Under the pieces are notes generated by a model, which saw nothing but the letters and a program-made list of their open reading frames with translations, did no database searches and had not been told where the DNA came from. From positions 3,100,001 to 3,164,000 of the forward strand of contig NZ_CP054143.1 of assembly GCF_013284055.1 (NCBI RefSeq): a stretch of 64,000 nt of DNA, in the 5' to 3' direction. A program made the translations under genes and the position numbers. How positions within the stretch are numbered: position 1 is the first letter of the stretch; the number at the start of each line of letters is the position of its first letter. This document shows, in pieces, positions 23,835-34,434 of the stretch. The DNA is from Deefgea piscis (GTDB lineage: Bacteria; Pseudomonadota; Gammaproteobacteria; Burkholderiales; Chitinibacteraceae).

Positions 23835-26129
23835 TTAAAATAGCTGACCAATTTGGAACTGAATAGATTCAGTTTTTGCTGTCGCTGATGGATTAATTGG
23901 ATGTGCATAAATTAATTTCAACGGGCCAATCGGCGATATCCAGGTAAAGCCAACGCCGACTGAATGCTGGATAGAGCCAAAATTAATATCTTGATCATAG
24001 CCCCAAACATTACCAGCATCATAAAACGCACTTAAGCGCATTGATTTATCGTCTTTCATACCCGGTACTGGTGCAAAGACTTCAAAATTATTCACAAATC
24101 GAGTCGAACCACCCATGCTGTTATCAGTATTATCAATCGGTCCTAAGCTACCTGATTTATAACCACGAACTGAGTTTACACCACCAGCATAAAAGTTTTT
24201 ATAGAATGGATATTCATTCGATCCACCATAAGACCCACCATAACCGATTTCCATATTCCACATAAATGTAAATGGTTTTTTAGTTGGCAGGGAGTAGAAA
24301 TATTGGCTCTGCAAATTTAATTTATAGTAATTAATATCTGACGGCGGAACACCTAACTCAGCAGATGTCTTAAACAAAAAGCCTTTAGTTGGAAATACCG
24401 CAGAATCACGAGAATCAGTAGCCCAATTGGCATTTAAAGAATAAATCGCCGCACTTTCGCCGTACTCTTTAATGTAATCAAGCACATAATCTGGGGAGAG
24501 CTCTGATACTTTGAAATCCATGATCTCAGCATTGATACCCAACCCAATTGAATTGTACTCAGTGGTTGGCATGCCAAAATTAAAACCGATCCCTTTTGAT
24601 TGCGTTTGATATTGCCCTAAATCCATTACGCCCGGATCTGTATCGCGCAAATAAGCAGTCCAACCAAACGACACACCATCGGGTGTCGCATATGGATTGT
24701 TCATCCCAAAAGCCAACACTTTAGAAGCTTGACTGGTATTTACTTCAGCTGAGAACCGTTTCCCAGTACCCAAAAAATTGGCCTGCGAAACCGAGGCTTG
24801 GAATAAAGCACCTTCACCTTGCCCATAACCAACACCAAAATTTAAATTGCCAGTTTTTTTCTCAACTACATTGATGTTCATATCCACTAAGTCAGAACTT
24901 TCTGGAACGACTGGCGTATCAATATTAACTTCACTAAAGAAATCTAGCTGCTGCAACCGCTCTTTCGTACGCTTGATATCCGCTAAATTATATTCAGCCG
25001 ATTCCATTTGGCGCACTTCACGGCGTAATACCTCGTCTTTAGTTAAATTATTACCATAAATGTTAATACGTCGAACGGATGTCTTTTTGCCTGGATCAAC
25101 AAAGAAAGTAAACGCGACGGTTTTTTTCGCCTCATCAATCGTTGGCACTGCATTTACATTCGGGAAGGCGTGCCCTTCTTTACCCAAGCGATCTGAGATT
25201 GCTGCAGTGGTTTTATTAATCGTATCACGAGAAAAAACTTCACCTGGTTCAGCTGCAACCAAGGCTTTCAATTCCGCTTCTGGCAAATCAAAATTACCAG
25301 CAAAGCTAATATCACCGGTATGGTACAAATCGCCTTCGCGTAAATTAATCGTTAAAAACACATCTGCCTTATCTTCTGACAAAGCAACTTGCGTCGATTC
25401 AATCGCAAAATTTAAATAGCCATTGTCTAAATAAAGCGACTTAATGGCTTCTAAATCAGCACCAAACTTTGGTTTTGAATATTGATCGGTTTTGGTATAC
25501 CAAGTCATCCAAGTTGGCGTAGTGAGTGACATTTGGCTAATTAAATCATCTTGCGAGTAAACTTTATTACCTACAAAATTAATTGATTTAATTTTAGCGA
25601 CATCACCTTCAGAAATATCAACTTGCACCCCAACGCGATTACGATCCAATTTTGTGACCGTCGCTTTCACATCAACCGAATAGCGACCTCGTGCGTAATA
25701 CTGTTGTTTTAATTCGTTAACCGCTGCATCCAAGACTTCTTGCTGAAAGATACGTCCTTCGGCTAAGTTTTGTCCTTTAAATGCAGCCTTAACTTGATCT
25801 TTTTCTAATAATTTGGCGCCATTGACATTGATTTGCGCCACTGTTGGCCGCTCTTCAACCGTAATGACGATCACGTTTTTATCGACTTCGATACGAACGT
25901 CATCAAAAAAACCTGTCGCGAACAAGGCGCGAATTGCTTCACTGGCTTGGGCTTCGTCAAATTTATCACCCACTTTGACAGTGAGGTAATTAAAAACCGT
26001 CCCTGGGTCGGTTCTTTGCAACCCTTCGACTCGAATATCCTGAACAGTGATAGGGTTAAAAGCTTGAGCAGCAAGGCTGATGCTGGCAAACGCCGCTGCG
26101 ACCAGCGCATACATAGGTTTAAATTTCAT
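23835..26129 (-). CDS. bamA: Outer-membrane assembly protein BamA
   Basis: A 764-residue Omp85 protein. A signal peptide ends at AAQA (~24); five POTRA domains run to ~425, the first beginning FNPITVQDIRVEGLQRTDPG; a 16-strand barrel follows, with the VRGY motif of loop 6 (GGVNSVRGYKSGSLG) and the C-terminal Phe. It inserts barrel proteins into the outer membrane. I start it at ATG 26129 (KFKPMYAL); a TTG five codons earlier is possible. Usual place between rseP and skp. Confidence 0.95.
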   Translation of the reverse strand: MKFKPMYALVAAAFASISLAAQAFNPITVQDIRVEGLQRTDPGTVFNYLTVKVGDKFDEAQASEAIRALFATGFFDDVRIEVDKNVIVITVEERPTVAQINVNGAKLLEKDQVKAAFKGQNLAEGRIFQQEVLDAAVNELKQQYYARGRYSVDVKATVTKLDRNRVGVQVDISEGDVAKIKSINFVGNKVYSQDDLISQMSLTTPTWMTWYTKTDQYSKPKFGADLEAIKSLYLDNGYLNFAIESTQVALSEDKADVFLTINLREGDLYHTGDISFAGNFDLPEAELKALVAAEPGEVFSRDTINKTTAAISDRLGKEGHAFPNVNAVPTIDEAKKTVAFTFFVDPGKKTSVRRINIYGNNLTKDEVLRREVRQMESAEYNLADIKRTKERLQQLDFFSEVNIDTPVVPESSDLVDMNINVVEKKTGNLNFGVGYGQGEGALFQASVSQANFLGTGKRFSAEVNTSQASKVLAFGMNNPYATPDGVSFGWTAYLRDTDPGVMDLGQYQTQSKGIGFNFGMPTTEYNSIGLGINAEIMDFKVSELSPDYVLDYIKEYGESAAIYSLNANWATDSRDSAVFPTKGFLFKTSAELGVPPSDINYYKLNLQSQYFYSLPTKKPFTFMWNMEIGYGGSYGGSNEYPFYKNFYAGGVNSVRGYKSGSLGPIDNTDNSMGGSTRFVNNFEVFAPVPGMKDDKSMRLSAFYDAGNVWGYDQDINFGSIQHSVGVGFTWISPIGPLKLIYAHPINPSATAKTESIQFQIGQLF

Positions 26130-26155
26130 CGGTCGATTCGTCAACAGGTTAGAGA

Positions 26156-27499
26156 TTAGCCTAAGCCAAACAAGAAGCGTTGAGCGTCATTAAATAACGC
26201 CAGCGCCATTAACATGAGCAATAAAAAAATGCCAATTTTTTGCAATACCACAGCCAGCCACGCCGGGATGGTACGTCCAGTTAGCCATTCGTAGCCATGA
26301 TACAGCAAATGGCCGCCATCCAAAATCGGTACTGGCATCAAATTGAGAACCCCCAAGCTGACACTGATCAAGGCTAAACATTGCAGATAAGCCACCCAGC
26401 CCATTGCGGCACTCTGACCAGCAAATTCAGCGATGCCCAATGGACCACTAATTTGTTTGGGAGAAATAGCGCCAACCAGCATTTTACCAAACATCTTTAC
26501 CGTTAAAACCGATAGATCATAGGTTTTTTCAATCCCGCCCAGCAACGCCTGCACCGGAGACAAACGAATGGTTTGCTGCATGCTTTGATATAAAGCAGCG
26601 TCATTGGCAGGACTTACGCCGATTCGACCTATTTTTTTACCGTCTTGATCAACAACATCCGGTGTGATCGTTAAATTTTGTGTTTGTGCGCCGCGTCGAA
26701 TTTGCAACTCAAAAGGCTGGCTTGGGTTTTGCGCAATGTAACGCTGAAATTCCAACCAAGAGGTTAATGGCTGCTGATTCAGCATCAACACCACATCCCC
26801 CACCTGAAGGCCGGCACGTGCCGCAGCACCTTTTTCTTGCACATAGGCAATTTGATTGGTCGTTGCGTATGGTGACAAACCCAGACGACTTAAAATATGC
26901 TGATCGAAATCATCACTATTTAATGTACTTAAATCTAAAGTAAATGATCGTTCACCCTGTGGCGTAGCCACCTCAAGCTTGAGCTCTTTTTGACTTGCCG
27001 CACCAAAAATACTCACCTGCGCCTGATCCCAACTTTGCACTGCATCGCCGTTAACCCGCTGCAATACATCGCCAGCGCGCAAACCTGCCTTGGCCGCAAT
27101 ACTGTCCATCGCAACCGTCGCCACTAGCGGCTTTAGCGTTACGACACCATAAGCATATAGCCCAGCATAAATGAACGATGCCAATAGCAAATTGGCCAAC
27201 GGACCAGCAAATGCAATCGCCATTTTTTTTGCTGGATGCTGGGTATTAAAGGCAAATTGTCGCAATGCAGGCGCAACCTCACCCTCGGATTCGTCGAGCA
27301 TTTTGACGTAGCCACCCAAAGGAATTAGCGCAATTTGCCAAGTTGTTTGCCCGCGTTGCCACTGGTAAATAGGTCGACCAAAACCAATGGAGAAGGTCAG
27401 TACCCCTACCCCGCATCGCCTTGCAACCCAGTAATGACCGAACTCGTGAATGAATACCAGCAGACCAATCGCAACAATAAATGCAAATAGCGTTAGCAT
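26156..27499 (-). CDS. rseP: Site-2 protease RseP
   Basis: A 447-residue intramembrane metalloprotease of the M50 family. [16 protein letters not shown] near residue 18 carries the zinc ligands, [13 protein letters not shown] near 390 the third ligand; two PDZ domains lie between (~105-300). It cuts anti-sigma factors and leftover signal peptides. The ATG at 27499 is preferred; it overlaps the dxr stop by 7 bases, while a longer frame would overlap by over 40. Confidence 0.94.
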   Translation of the reverse strand: MLTLFAFIVAIGLLVFIHEFGHYWVARRCGVGVLTFSIGFGRPIYQWQRGQTTWQIALIPLGGYVKMLDESEGEVAPALRQFAFNTQHPAKKMAIAFAGPLANLLLASFIYAGLYAYGVVTLKPLVATVAMDSIAAKAGLRAGDVLQRVNGDAVQSWDQAQVSIFGAASQKELKLEVATPQGERSFTLDLSTLNSDDFDQHILSRLGLSPYATTNQIAYVQEKGAAARAGLQVGDVVLMLNQQPLTSWLEFQRYIAQNPSQPFELQIRRGAQTQNLTITPDVVDQDGKKIGRIGVSPANDAALYQSMQQTIRLSPVQALLGGIEKTYDLSVLTVKMFGKMLVGAISPKQISGPLGIAEFAGQSAAMGWVAYLQCLALISVSLGVLNLMPVPILDGGHLLYHGYEWLTGRTIPAWLAVVLQKIGIFLLLMLMALALFNDAQRFLFGLG

Positions 27500-28701
27500 G
27501 TACGGCCCATTTGCAAGACGATTTCTTGCGCAACACACCGCGACCGAGCATCAACATCGAGCAACTCTTCAATATTACCGGCTGGCTGCAACGACAATTG
27601 ACTGAGTGTTTTTTCAATGACTTGCGGGATTTGCGTAAACAAAATCGTCGATTCTAAAAATGCGGCTACCGCAATTTCATTGGCCGCATTGAGTACAGCG
27701 GGCGCAGCACCGCCCGCTTTAAGCGCCTCATAAGCCAAATTTAAACATGGAAAACGCTCAAAATCCGGTGCAGAAAAGTCCAGCCGGCCTACTGAAAATA
27801 AATCTAAAGCTTTCACGCCGGCAGCAATACGTTCTGGATAAGCCAAACCATATGCAATGGGCGTACGCATATCGGGCGAACCCAATTGAGCCATCACGGA
27901 TCCATCGCGGTATTGCACCATCGAATGAACCACGCTTTGTGGATGAACTACGACCTCGATTTGCTCTGCTGGCGCATTAAATAACCAACGCGCTTCAATG
28001 ACTTCGAGACCTTTATTCATCATACTGGCCGAATCAACCGAAATTTTTCGCCCCATTGACCAATTCGGGTGCTTGACCGCCTCAGCGGCTGTAATTTGCG
28101 AAAAGGTATCGAGCTCGCGGGTACGAAACGGGCCGCCTGATGCAGTCAGTAGAATTTTTTCAATCCCAGCATCGGCCAAGGTATATGCGTAAGGATTCTC
28201 GCGATAAAAAGTAGGAAGCGATTGAAAAATCGCATTGTGTTCGCTATCAATCGGCAATAACACACTCCCTGAGCGTGCCACGGCATCCATAAATAACTGA
28301 CCGGCCAAAACCAAGGTTTCTTTATTGGCCAGCAAGACTCGCTTGCCTGCTTGCGCCGCGGCTAACGTCGCCGACATCCCGGCAGCACCCACAATCGCCG
28401 CCATTACCGTCGTTACCTCTGGCGCGGTTGAAATTTGCACCAACGCCTCAGCACCATAACTCACCTCAGTACTTAAACCACGCGCAAGCAAACCTTTTTT
28501 CAAGCGTTCGGCACTTTGTTCATCAAGTACCACAGCATGTAGCGGCCGGTGCACTTCACAGGCAGCAAGTAACTTATCAATCTGCGTTGCTGCGCTCAGC
28601 GCAAAAATGCGATAACGCTCAGGATGACGCCCGATCACGTCCAATGTGCTGCTACCGATACTGCCAGTCGCACCGAGAATAGTTACAATTTGTTGCTGCA
28701 T
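27493..28701 (-). CDS. dxr: 1-deoxy-D-xylulose 5-phosphate reductoisomerase
   Basis: A 402-residue enzyme of the non-mevalonate isoprenoid pathway, making methylerythritol phosphate with NADPH. Seen are the nucleotide site [39 protein letters not shown] and the flexible-loop region [21 protein letters not shown]. Isoprenoid precursors feed the undecaprenyl synthase two genes upstream, so the gene order is functionally coherent. Confidence 0.95.
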   Translation of the reverse strand: MQQQIVTILGATGSIGSSTLDVIGRHPERYRIFALSAATQIDKLLAACEVHRPLHAVVLDEQSAERLKKGLLARGLSTEVSYGAEALVQISTAPEVTTVMAAIVGAAGMSATLAAAQAGKRVLLANKETLVLAGQLFMDAVARSGSVLLPIDSEHNAIFQSLPTFYRENPYAYTLADAGIEKILLTASGGPFRTRELDTFSQITAAEAVKHPNWSMGRKISVDSASMMNKGLEVIEARWLFNAPAEQIEVVVHPQSVVHSMVQYRDGSVMAQLGSPDMRTPIAYGLAYPERIAAGVKALDLFSVGRLDFSAPDFERFPCLNLAYEALKAGGAAPAVLNAANEIAVAAFLESTILFTQIPQVIEKTLSQLSLQPAGNIEELLDVDARSRCVAQEIVLQMGRTC

Positions 28702-28719
28702 GGTTATCCGATCGCTTTA

Positions 28720-29547
28720 TTACAAAGGCATAAGGTGGAGTAGGTAAATCGCTGCAGAGATGGGTAAGATGGCCAATAAACTGTCAACACGATCCAAGAT
28801 GCCGCCATGTCCTGGCAATAAATGACTACTGTCTTTGATGCCGCGCTGTCGCTTTAACAGTGACTCAAGTAAATCACCCATCACGCTTGCTGCAGTGAGT
28901 ACCAGCGCAAAAATAGCCCAGACAAACATTTGTGCTGTTTGACTTTGTAAAACAACAATACTTGGCAGCAATAAAAATGGCTTGGGTATTAACAGGGAAT
29001 AGCATACAACAGCAAGTGCTCCACCATATACCCCTTCCCAACTTTTACCAGGGCTAATATTTGGCGCCAACTTTTTTTTGCCAAACTTCTTACCTGAAAA
29101 ATACGCGAATGAGTCAGCAACCCAAGCAATGGCCATCACGCACAATAACGGCCAACCATTACCACGCAATACAATCATTGAAAGACCAGCGGGAATCAGT
29201 AAGGCCCAGCCGCTAAAGGCATTTAAATTACCAACAGAGTTTAAAGGCCATTTAAATTTGAGCCAGAATGGCACTAAAAACAGCCAAAAGAATAGCGATG
29301 CCAATAATAGGCCATAGATAAAGTAAATTGGCGCAAAACGAGAACAAAGCAAAAACAAAACGACCGTTAACAAGGGATAACACATAGAAAAACGGCCATG
29401 CATACCGACTAGGTTTTTCCATTCCCAAGCGGCCAACCCCATAAGGAGGCCACAAAACAAAGTCCAAGCCATTGGCGGCAATAAAAACAGCGCTGCTAAA
29501 ACCAGCGGCAACAACAGTAACGTAGTTAAAACACGGGTTTTCAGCAT
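28720..29547 (-). CDS. cdsA: Phosphatidate cytidylyltransferase
   Basis: A 275-residue inner-membrane enzyme that makes CDP-diacylglycerol from phosphatidate and CTP. It has about eight helices and the C-terminal CdsA signature SVMGDLLESLLKRQRGIKDSSHLLPGHGG with DRVDSL following; the upstream NISPGKSWEGVYGG motif is also typical. Ten bases separate it from uppS. Confidence 0.95.
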   Translation of the reverse strand: MLKTRVLTTLLLLPLVLAALFLLPPMAWTLFCGLLMGLAAWEWKNLVGMHGRFSMCYPLLTVVLFLLCSRFAPIYFIYGLLLASLFFWLFLVPFWLKFKWPLNSVGNLNAFSGWALLIPAGLSMIVLRGNGWPLLCVMAIAWVADSFAYFSGKKFGKKKLAPNISPGKSWEGVYGGALAVVCYSLLIPKPFLLLPSIVVLQSQTAQMFVWAIFALVLTAASVMGDLLESLLKRQRGIKDSSHLLPGHGGILDRVDSLLAILPISAAIYLLHLMPL

Positions 29548-29557
29548 ATATAATTAT

Positions 29558-30316
29558 TTATTTTGATACATCAAGTTGTTCACTGATACGGCCAAAGCGT
29601 CGCTCTCGCCCTTGATACCATGCAATAGCATCCAGCAAAGGCTCACGACCAAAGTCCGGCCAAGGCAAATCAGTAAAATAAAGTTCGGTGTAGGCCAATT
29701 GCCATAGCAAAAAATTACTAATTCTTTGCTCACCGCCAGTTCGGATAAATAGATCAGGATCGGGCGCGTAGGCCATTGCAAGGTAAGGCTTCAGGTCTTC
29801 TTCGCCAAACTCGCAAGCACGCTCAGGATAATCGGCCAACAAACGATGCGTAGCTTGCAGTACATCCCAGTGACCACCGTAATCGGCAGCAATTGTCAGC
29901 ACCAGACCATCATTGCCTGCCGTTTTAGCTTCTGCATTTTCAATCATTTGTAATAATTCAGCAGAAAAATGACTGCGATTACCAATGATTTTTAATTGAA
30001 TATTGTTGCGATACATCCGCTCAATTTCAGTTTGCAAAACTTGCAAAAACAGACCCATCAAAAACGTGACTTCTTCCTCAGGACGACGCCAGTTTTCACT
30101 TGAAAAAGCAAAAACAGTAAGGCATTGCACGCCCAATTCTTTGCAAGTGCTAATCACTTCGCGTAAAGAATCGACCCCTTTCTTATGGCCAAACACTCGA
30201 GGCATCAGCCGCTGTTTCGCCCAGCGTCCGTTACCATCCATAATGACCGCAATATGTTGAGGAATTTTACCCGCTAAAACATTGGGTTCTTCGCGTTCGC
30301 GAGAGAATAAAGCCAC
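29558..30316 (-). CDS. uppS: Undecaprenyl diphosphate synthase
   Basis: A 252-residue cis-prenyltransferase that makes the C55 carrier lipid for peptidoglycan and O-antigen. HIAVIMDGNGRWAKQ holds the catalytic Asp27; VFAFSSENWRRP and the C-terminal DLFIRTGGEQRISNFLLWQ are family signatures. Start ATG 30316, 28 bases after frr. Confidence 0.95.
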   Translation of the reverse strand: MALFSREREEPNVLAGKIPQHIAVIMDGNGRWAKQRLMPRVFGHKKGVDSLREVISTCKELGVQCLTVFAFSSENWRRPEEEVTFLMGLFLQVLQTEIERMYRNNIQLKIIGNRSHFSAELLQMIENAEAKTAGNDGLVLTIAADYGGHWDVLQATHRLLADYPERACEFGEEDLKPYLAMAYAPDPDLFIRTGGEQRISNFLLWQLAYTELYFTDLPWPDFGREPLLDAIAWYQGRERRFGRISEQLDVSK

Positions 30317-30344
30317 GTTTCTTACCGCCTAATCAAATCGACTT

Positions 30345-30902
30345 TTATACCGTCAAAAGTTCTTTTTCTTTATCTGCAAGCTGCTTATCAAGCTCAGCGA
30401 TATATTTGTCAGTCAGCTTTTGCACTTCATCCTGACCACGACGCTCTTCATCTTCCGAAATTTCTTTATCTTTAAGCGCACGCTTCATTTGATCATTGGC
30501 ATCGCGACGAACATTGCGCATTGCAACCCGAGCTTCTTCGGTTTCATTGCGAACCACTTTAATTAAATCTTTGCGGCGCTCTTCAGTTAGCATCGGCATC
30601 GGCACACGAATCAAGTCACCTTGCGAAGCAGGATTTAAGCCCAAATCACAATCACGAATGGCCTTTTCAACCTTAGCCACCATCGGTTTTTCCCAAGGCT
30701 GTACACCAATCGTGCGTGAATCAATCAGTGTCACATTCGCAACCTGACTCACTGGCACCATACTACCCCAGTAATCCACTTGTACATGATCTAGCAAGCC
30801 CGTATGAGCACGCCCAGTACGTACCTTAGCTAGGTCCGTGCGTAGTTTTTCAGCCGTTTTTTGCATTTTGGCTTCGGTGGTTTTCTTTAGATCTGCAATC
30901 AT
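30345..30902 (-). CDS. frr: Ribosome recycling factor
   Basis: A 185-residue factor that splits post-termination ribosomes with EF-G. The sequence follows the family end to end: [52 protein letters not shown], and the charged C-terminal helix. Two ATG codons stand in tandem; the second (30902) is better placed after the AAGAGG site and matches the usual start of neisserial homologues. Confidence 0.95.
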   Translation of the reverse strand: MIADLKKTTEAKMQKTAEKLRTDLAKVRTGRAHTGLLDHVQVDYWGSMVPVSQVANVTLIDSRTIGVQPWEKPMVAKVEKAIRDCDLGLNPASQGDLIRVPMPMLTEERRKDLIKVVRNETEEARVAMRNVRRDANDQMKRALKDKEISEDEERRGQDEVQKLTDKYIAELDKQLADKEKELLTV

Positions 30903-30920
30903 CATTTACCTCTTGCTGCA

Positions 30921-30949
30921 ATAAAAAACAGGCGGAACATCGCTCCGCC
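30921..30949 (-). terminator. Hairpin between pyrH and frr
   Basis: Stem 30931-30936 with 30944-30949 (6 GC-rich pairs) is followed leftward by TGTTTTTTATT. This is a good partial terminator that could lower expression of frr and the genes behind it relative to pyrH. Confidence 0.55.
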
Positions 30950-30972
30950 CGTCGCCCTGCGAATCAACACGC

Positions 30973-31692
30973 TTAGCAGTGTACCAGCGTACCCTCGTCT
31001 TCCCCAAGTACCATACGCTTTAATGCGCCAGCTTTGAAGATACTTAATACGCAAATATTCATTTTTTGATCACGGCACAAAGCAAATGCTGTCGCATCCA
31101 TGACCTTCAAATTGCGGCCAATCACTTCATCAAACGTTACGGTCTGATAACGAACTGCATCTGGGTTCTTTTTAGGATCGTCAGTATAAACGCCGTCCAC
31201 TTTGGTGGCTTTGATTACGATATCAGCGCCCATTTCCATGCCACGCAGCGCCGCTGCAGTGTCAGTAGTAAAAAATGGATTACCAGTACCGGCACCAAAA
31301 ATAACAACTTTATTTTCTTCCAGATATTGAATAGCCTTGCCGCGAACATAAGGCTCAGCAACCTGAGCAATAGTCAGCGCAGATTGAACGCGTGAAATAA
31401 TGCCCGCACGCTTCATTGCATCTTGCAATGCCAGCGCATTCATCACCGTAGCCAGCATGCCCATATAATCAGCAGTGGCGCGATCCATACCCGATGCTGC
31501 AGGCGCAACACCGCGAAAAATATTACCGCCACCGATAACGATGGCGACTTGAACGCCCAAATCAACAACGCTCTTCACTTCCTGCACAATCCGGTCGATC
31601 GTCGCTCGGTTAATGCCGTAGCTATCATCACCCATTAAGGCTTCACCGGAGAGCTTCAACAAAATGCGTTTGTATTTTGTGGTTTGACTCAT
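30973..31692 (-). CDS. pyrH: UMP kinase
   Basis: A 239-residue amino-acid-kinase-fold enzyme that phosphorylates UMP to [22 protein letters not shown] opens it; [13 protein letters not shown] and [20 protein letters not shown] are typical of hexameric bacterial UMP kinases regulated by GTP and UTP. It sits between tsf and frr, the standard place. An AGGAT site precedes the ATG at 31692. Confidence 0.96.
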   Translation of the reverse strand: MSQTTKYKRILLKLSGEALMGDDSYGINRATIDRIVQEVKSVVDLGVQVAIVIGGGNIFRGVAPAASGMDRATADYMGMLATVMNALALQDAMKRAGIISRVQSALTIAQVAEPYVRGKAIQYLEENKVVIFGAGTGNPFFTTDTAAALRGMEMGADIVIKATKVDGVYTDDPKKNPDAVRYQTVTFDEVIGRNLKVMDATAFALCRDQKMNICVLSIFKAGALKRMVLGEDEGTLVHC

Positions 31693-31731
31693 GTATTTAT
31701 CCTTTTACAGTGCGTGGTCGTGGTCGTACAA

Positions 31732-31755
31732 ACGCCGCACGTCACCGTGCGGCGT
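31732..31755 (-). terminator. Hairpin between tsf and pyrH
   Basis: Ten perfect pairs (31732-31741 with 31746-31755), four-base loop; leftward it is followed by TTTGTACG, only a short U-tract. It may attenuate transcription from rpsB-tsf into pyrH. Confidence 0.5.
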
Positions 31756-31778
31756 CATTTCAAAGCCTAAGACTAGAC

Positions 31779-32660
31779 TTAAAGTTGTGCAGCTGCTGCA
31801 ACTTCAGCAGCGTAATCTACCACTTTTTTCTCAATGCCTTCACCAACAACAAACATGGTGAAACCAGCAACAGAAGCTGATTTAGATTTCAGCAATTGCT
31901 CAATGGTTTGTTTGCCATCATCAGCTTTAATAAACACTTGGTTTACCAAAGCAACGTCTTTCAAGAATTTGTTCACTGTGCCGTCAGCAATTTTAGTCAA
32001 CATTTCTTCTGGCTTGTTATCTGCTTTTGCGCGTTCGATGGCAACACGACGCTCAGTTTCGATCAACTCAGGATCAACACCGCTAGCATCCAATGCTTTT
32101 GGTTTAGCAGCAGCGATATGCATCGCGATATCTTTACCCAAAACTTCGTCGCCGCCGATCAAGTTAACCAACACGCCGATTTTTGCGCCGTGCAAGTAAG
32201 TAGCCAACTCGCCTTCAGTTTCGTAGCGGGCAAAACGACGTACAGTCATGTTTTCGCCAAGTTTAGCGATCAATGCTTTACGTGCTTCTTCAACGGTTTC
32301 GCCAGTCGCCAATTGAACCGCAGACAAAGCTTCAACATCAGCAGCATTAGATTCTGCAGCAGCTTGAGCAATGGCTTTAGCAAAAGCGACAAAGCCTTCA
32401 TCTTTAGCAACAAAGTCAGTTTCGCAGTTAACTTCAACAACCGCGCCAACTTTTTTGTCTGCAGAGATGAACGATGCAATTACACCTTCAGCAGCAGTAC
32501 GGCCAGCCATTTTAGATGCTTTGTTACCTGACTTAATACGCAACAATTCTTCAGCTTTTTTGATGTCGCCCTCAACTTCAACCAAAGCTTTCTTGCATTC
32601 CATCATGCCAAGGCCGGTTAATTCACGTAGCTCAGCGACCATTTTTGCAGTAATAGACAT
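31779..32660 (-). CDS. tsf: Elongation factor Ts
   Basis: A 293-residue nucleotide exchange factor for EF-Tu. The N-terminal UBA-like part ([20 protein letters not shown]) and the [16 protein letters not shown] core are clear. Its AGGAG site is strong. Its partner in translation, rpsB, lies 94 bases upstream, separated by a terminator-like hairpin. Confidence 0.96.
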   Translation of the reverse strand: MSITAKMVAELRELTGLGMMECKKALVEVEGDIKKAEELLRIKSGNKASKMAGRTAAEGVIASFISADKKVGAVVEVNCETDFVAKDEGFVAFAKAIAQAAAESNAADVEALSAVQLATGETVEEARKALIAKLGENMTVRRFARYETEGELATYLHGAKIGVLVNLIGGDEVLGKDIAMHIAAAKPKALDASGVDPELIETERRVAIERAKADNKPEEMLTKIADGTVNKFLKDVALVNQVFIKADDGKQTIEQLLKSKSASVAGFTMFVVGEGIEKKVVDYAAEVAAAAQL

Positions 32661-32708
32661 TATGTATTCTCCTGAATAGGGATTTCAGTTTATTCGGTAA
32701 ACATTACA

Positions 32709-32732
32709 AAAAAGGGGCAGACGCCCCTTTTT
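32709..32732 (-). terminator. Attenuator-like terminator between rpsB and tsf
   Basis: Stem AAAAAGGGGC / GCCCCTTTTT (32709-32718 with 32723-32732) with a four-base loop and a T-run. It reads as an intrinsic terminator in both directions and probably reduces read-through from rpsB to tsf. Confidence 0.65.
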
Positions 32733-32754
32733 CTTGGTTTCAGCGATGGGCTAC

Positions 32755-33480
32755 TTACTCAGCAGCAGCTTCGGCAACCGCAGCAGCCAAAGCTTGAGTT
32801 GCTTGGTTACGGCCTTCAAGCACTGCATCAGCAGCAGCACGAGCGTACAAACGAATTGCACGTGAAGAATCATCGTTACCAGGAATTACGAAGTCAATGC
32901 CTTCTGGGCTGTTGTTGGTATCAACAACACCAATTACTGGGATACCCAATTTAACGGCTTCAACAATCGCGCCTTTTTGGTAGCCAGTATCGATAACGAA
33001 AATCGCATCAGGCAAACCGCCCATCTCTTTAATACCACCCAATGAACGCTCTAGTTTTTCAACATCACGTTTCATCATCAACAATTCTTTCTTGCCGTAG
33101 CCACTGCCTTCAGCATTTTCCAGAACAGCTTTCATTTCAGTCAGGCGTTTGATTGATTGCTTAACTGTTTTAAAGTTAGTCAACATACCACCCAACCAGC
33201 GGTGATCAACGAAAGGAGCGCCTGCACGTGCTGCTTCTTCAGCGATAATTTCGCGAGCAGCGCGTTTTGTACCAACAAACATTACATTGCCTTTGTTTGC
33301 AGACAATTGACGGATGTATTTCATCGCGTCTTCAAACAATGGTAGTGTTTTTTCTAAGTTGATAATGTGAATCTTGTTGCGTGCACCGAAGATGTACTTA
33401 CCCATTTTTGGGTTCCAGTAACGGGTTTGGTGACCAAAGTGGACACCAGCTTCGAGCATATCGCGCATACTTACAGACAT
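32755..33480 (-). CDS. rpsB: Ribosomal protein S2
   Basis: A 241-residue small-subunit protein. The opening [21 protein letters not shown], then [14 protein letters not shown] and [16 protein letters not shown], are diagnostic, as is the [18 protein letters not shown] segment. First gene of the long minus-strand essential run; its leader forms a three-stem structure. Confidence 0.97.
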   Translation of the reverse strand: MSVSMRDMLEAGVHFGHQTRYWNPKMGKYIFGARNKIHIINLEKTLPLFEDAMKYIRQLSANKGNVMFVGTKRAAREIIAEEAARAGAPFVDHRWLGGMLTNFKTVKQSIKRLTEMKAVLENAEGSGYGKKELLMMKRDVEKLERSLGGIKEMGGLPDAIFVIDTGYQKGAIVEAVKLGIPVIGVVDTNNSPEGIDFVIPGNDDSSRAIRLYARAAADAVLEGRNQATQALAAAVAEAAAE

Positions 33481-33600
33481 TTAATTCTCCAATGTGTCTT
33501 AGGGTTAGGTCTTCCATTCGCTCGGGACACTTCAAACCATTTGAAGCGCACCCCTGACAGGGCGAACGGGATTTTAGCTGTGCTTACGACGCTATTTTAA
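33481..33600 (-). ncRNA. Candidate rpsB autoregulatory leader
   Basis: In the mRNA direction three helices form a junction: a closing stem of 8 pairs with one G-U (33562-33569 with 33514-33521), a small hairpin (33552-33555 with 33559-33562, sharing its last base with the closing stem) and a perfect 7-bp hairpin with a three-base loop (33530-33536 with 33540-33546). In gammaproteobacteria a structured rpsB leader is bound by S2 to repress rpsB-tsf. A betaproteobacterial counterpart is inferred from position and fold only. Confidence 0.5.
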
Positions 33601-33651
33601 AACAACACAAACATAGCAAGCCAAAGATTATATAGGAAATCCAAATTTGAC

Positions 33652-34434
33652 TCAAGGCGAACATTCAATTGCCGCACACAAAGACGCCAAATGCGCCTGC
33701 GCTTTCTTTTCTAACGCCACATCGCCTTTGCGCTTCGCAATGCTTAACAACAAACGGTAATCGTCCAGCAACCACATGGGCTCGGCACTTTGACGATCTA
33801 AATCAATCGCCCGCATCAGCGCACGCTCAGCATCAAACCAACGCCCTTGCCGCAACGCCACCTCAGCCAATAAGCGCAGCGCAAATGCGCGCTCAGCTGG
33901 GCGCTCTGCTGCCAAATCGAGCACCTGAGCGGCCAATTGCGCCGCAGTAGACACATCACCTTGCTCAAGCGCAATCTGCGCCGCCAAATTATCCATCTGC
34001 ACCGCCACAAAACAAGGCGCAGCGCAATTTAAACGCGCCTGAGCTAGCAACTGCTGCGCGCGCGGCAAGTCCTGTCGCCAAATCAATTGCGCCAACTGCA
34101 AAGCGGCCTGCACCTGCTGCTCTGGCAAAAAATACCCATCTTGCAGCATTGGCAACAAAGTTTGTTCAGCCTGAAGGTTTCGCCCTAAACGCTGACTTGC
34201 CTGCGCCAAACCCAATCTTGCCATTCCCTGTCCACGCCAATCATCTATGGCCTGATATCCACGCAGCGCCTGCTGCCATTCACCCTCTGCACTTTGAATA
34301 CGTCCATCCTGTATTGCTTGCAAAGCCATGCGATGCGAGCGCTCAGCGGCTATACGTGCCGGCGAAGTCACAACTGGGGCCGTACCGCATGCCGTGAGCA
34401 CCACGCAAAATAAAAACACCCAAACTCGATTCAT
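33652..34434 (-). CDS. Lipoprotein with TPR-like repeats, Mla-like operon
   Basis: A 260-residue protein starting at ATG 34434, which overlaps the mlaD-like stop (ATGA). A short signal peptide ends in the lipobox LTAC, so Cys is residue 16. The mature part is almost all helix with regular Ala, Leu and Gln repeats of TPR character (for example GQGMARLGLAQASQRLGRN and AFALRLLAEVALRQGRWFDAERALMRA). It is not the PqiC-like DUF330 lipoprotein often found with MCE operons. As last gene of the MlaE-like to MlaD-like operon it may act as an outer-membrane docking or scaffold partner. Confidence 0.75.
   Translation of the reverse strand: MNRVWVFLFCVVLTACGTAPVVTSPARIAAERSHRMALQAIQDGRIQSAEGEWQQALRGYQAIDDWRGQGMARLGLAQASQRLGRNLQAEQTLLPMLQDGYFLPEQQVQAALQLAQLIWRQDLPRAQQLLAQARLNCAAPCFVAVQMDNLAAQIALEQGDVSTAAQLAAQVLDLAAERPAERAFALRLLAEVALRQGRWFDAERALMRAIDLDRQSAEPMWLLDDYRLLLSIAKRKGDVALEKKAQAHLASLCAAIECSP

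Noticed and set aside
31896-32531. 211-codon plus frame opposite tsf
   Set aside because: Antisense to a universally conserved gene; the Phe/Ser/Asn-rich product has no recognisable feature.
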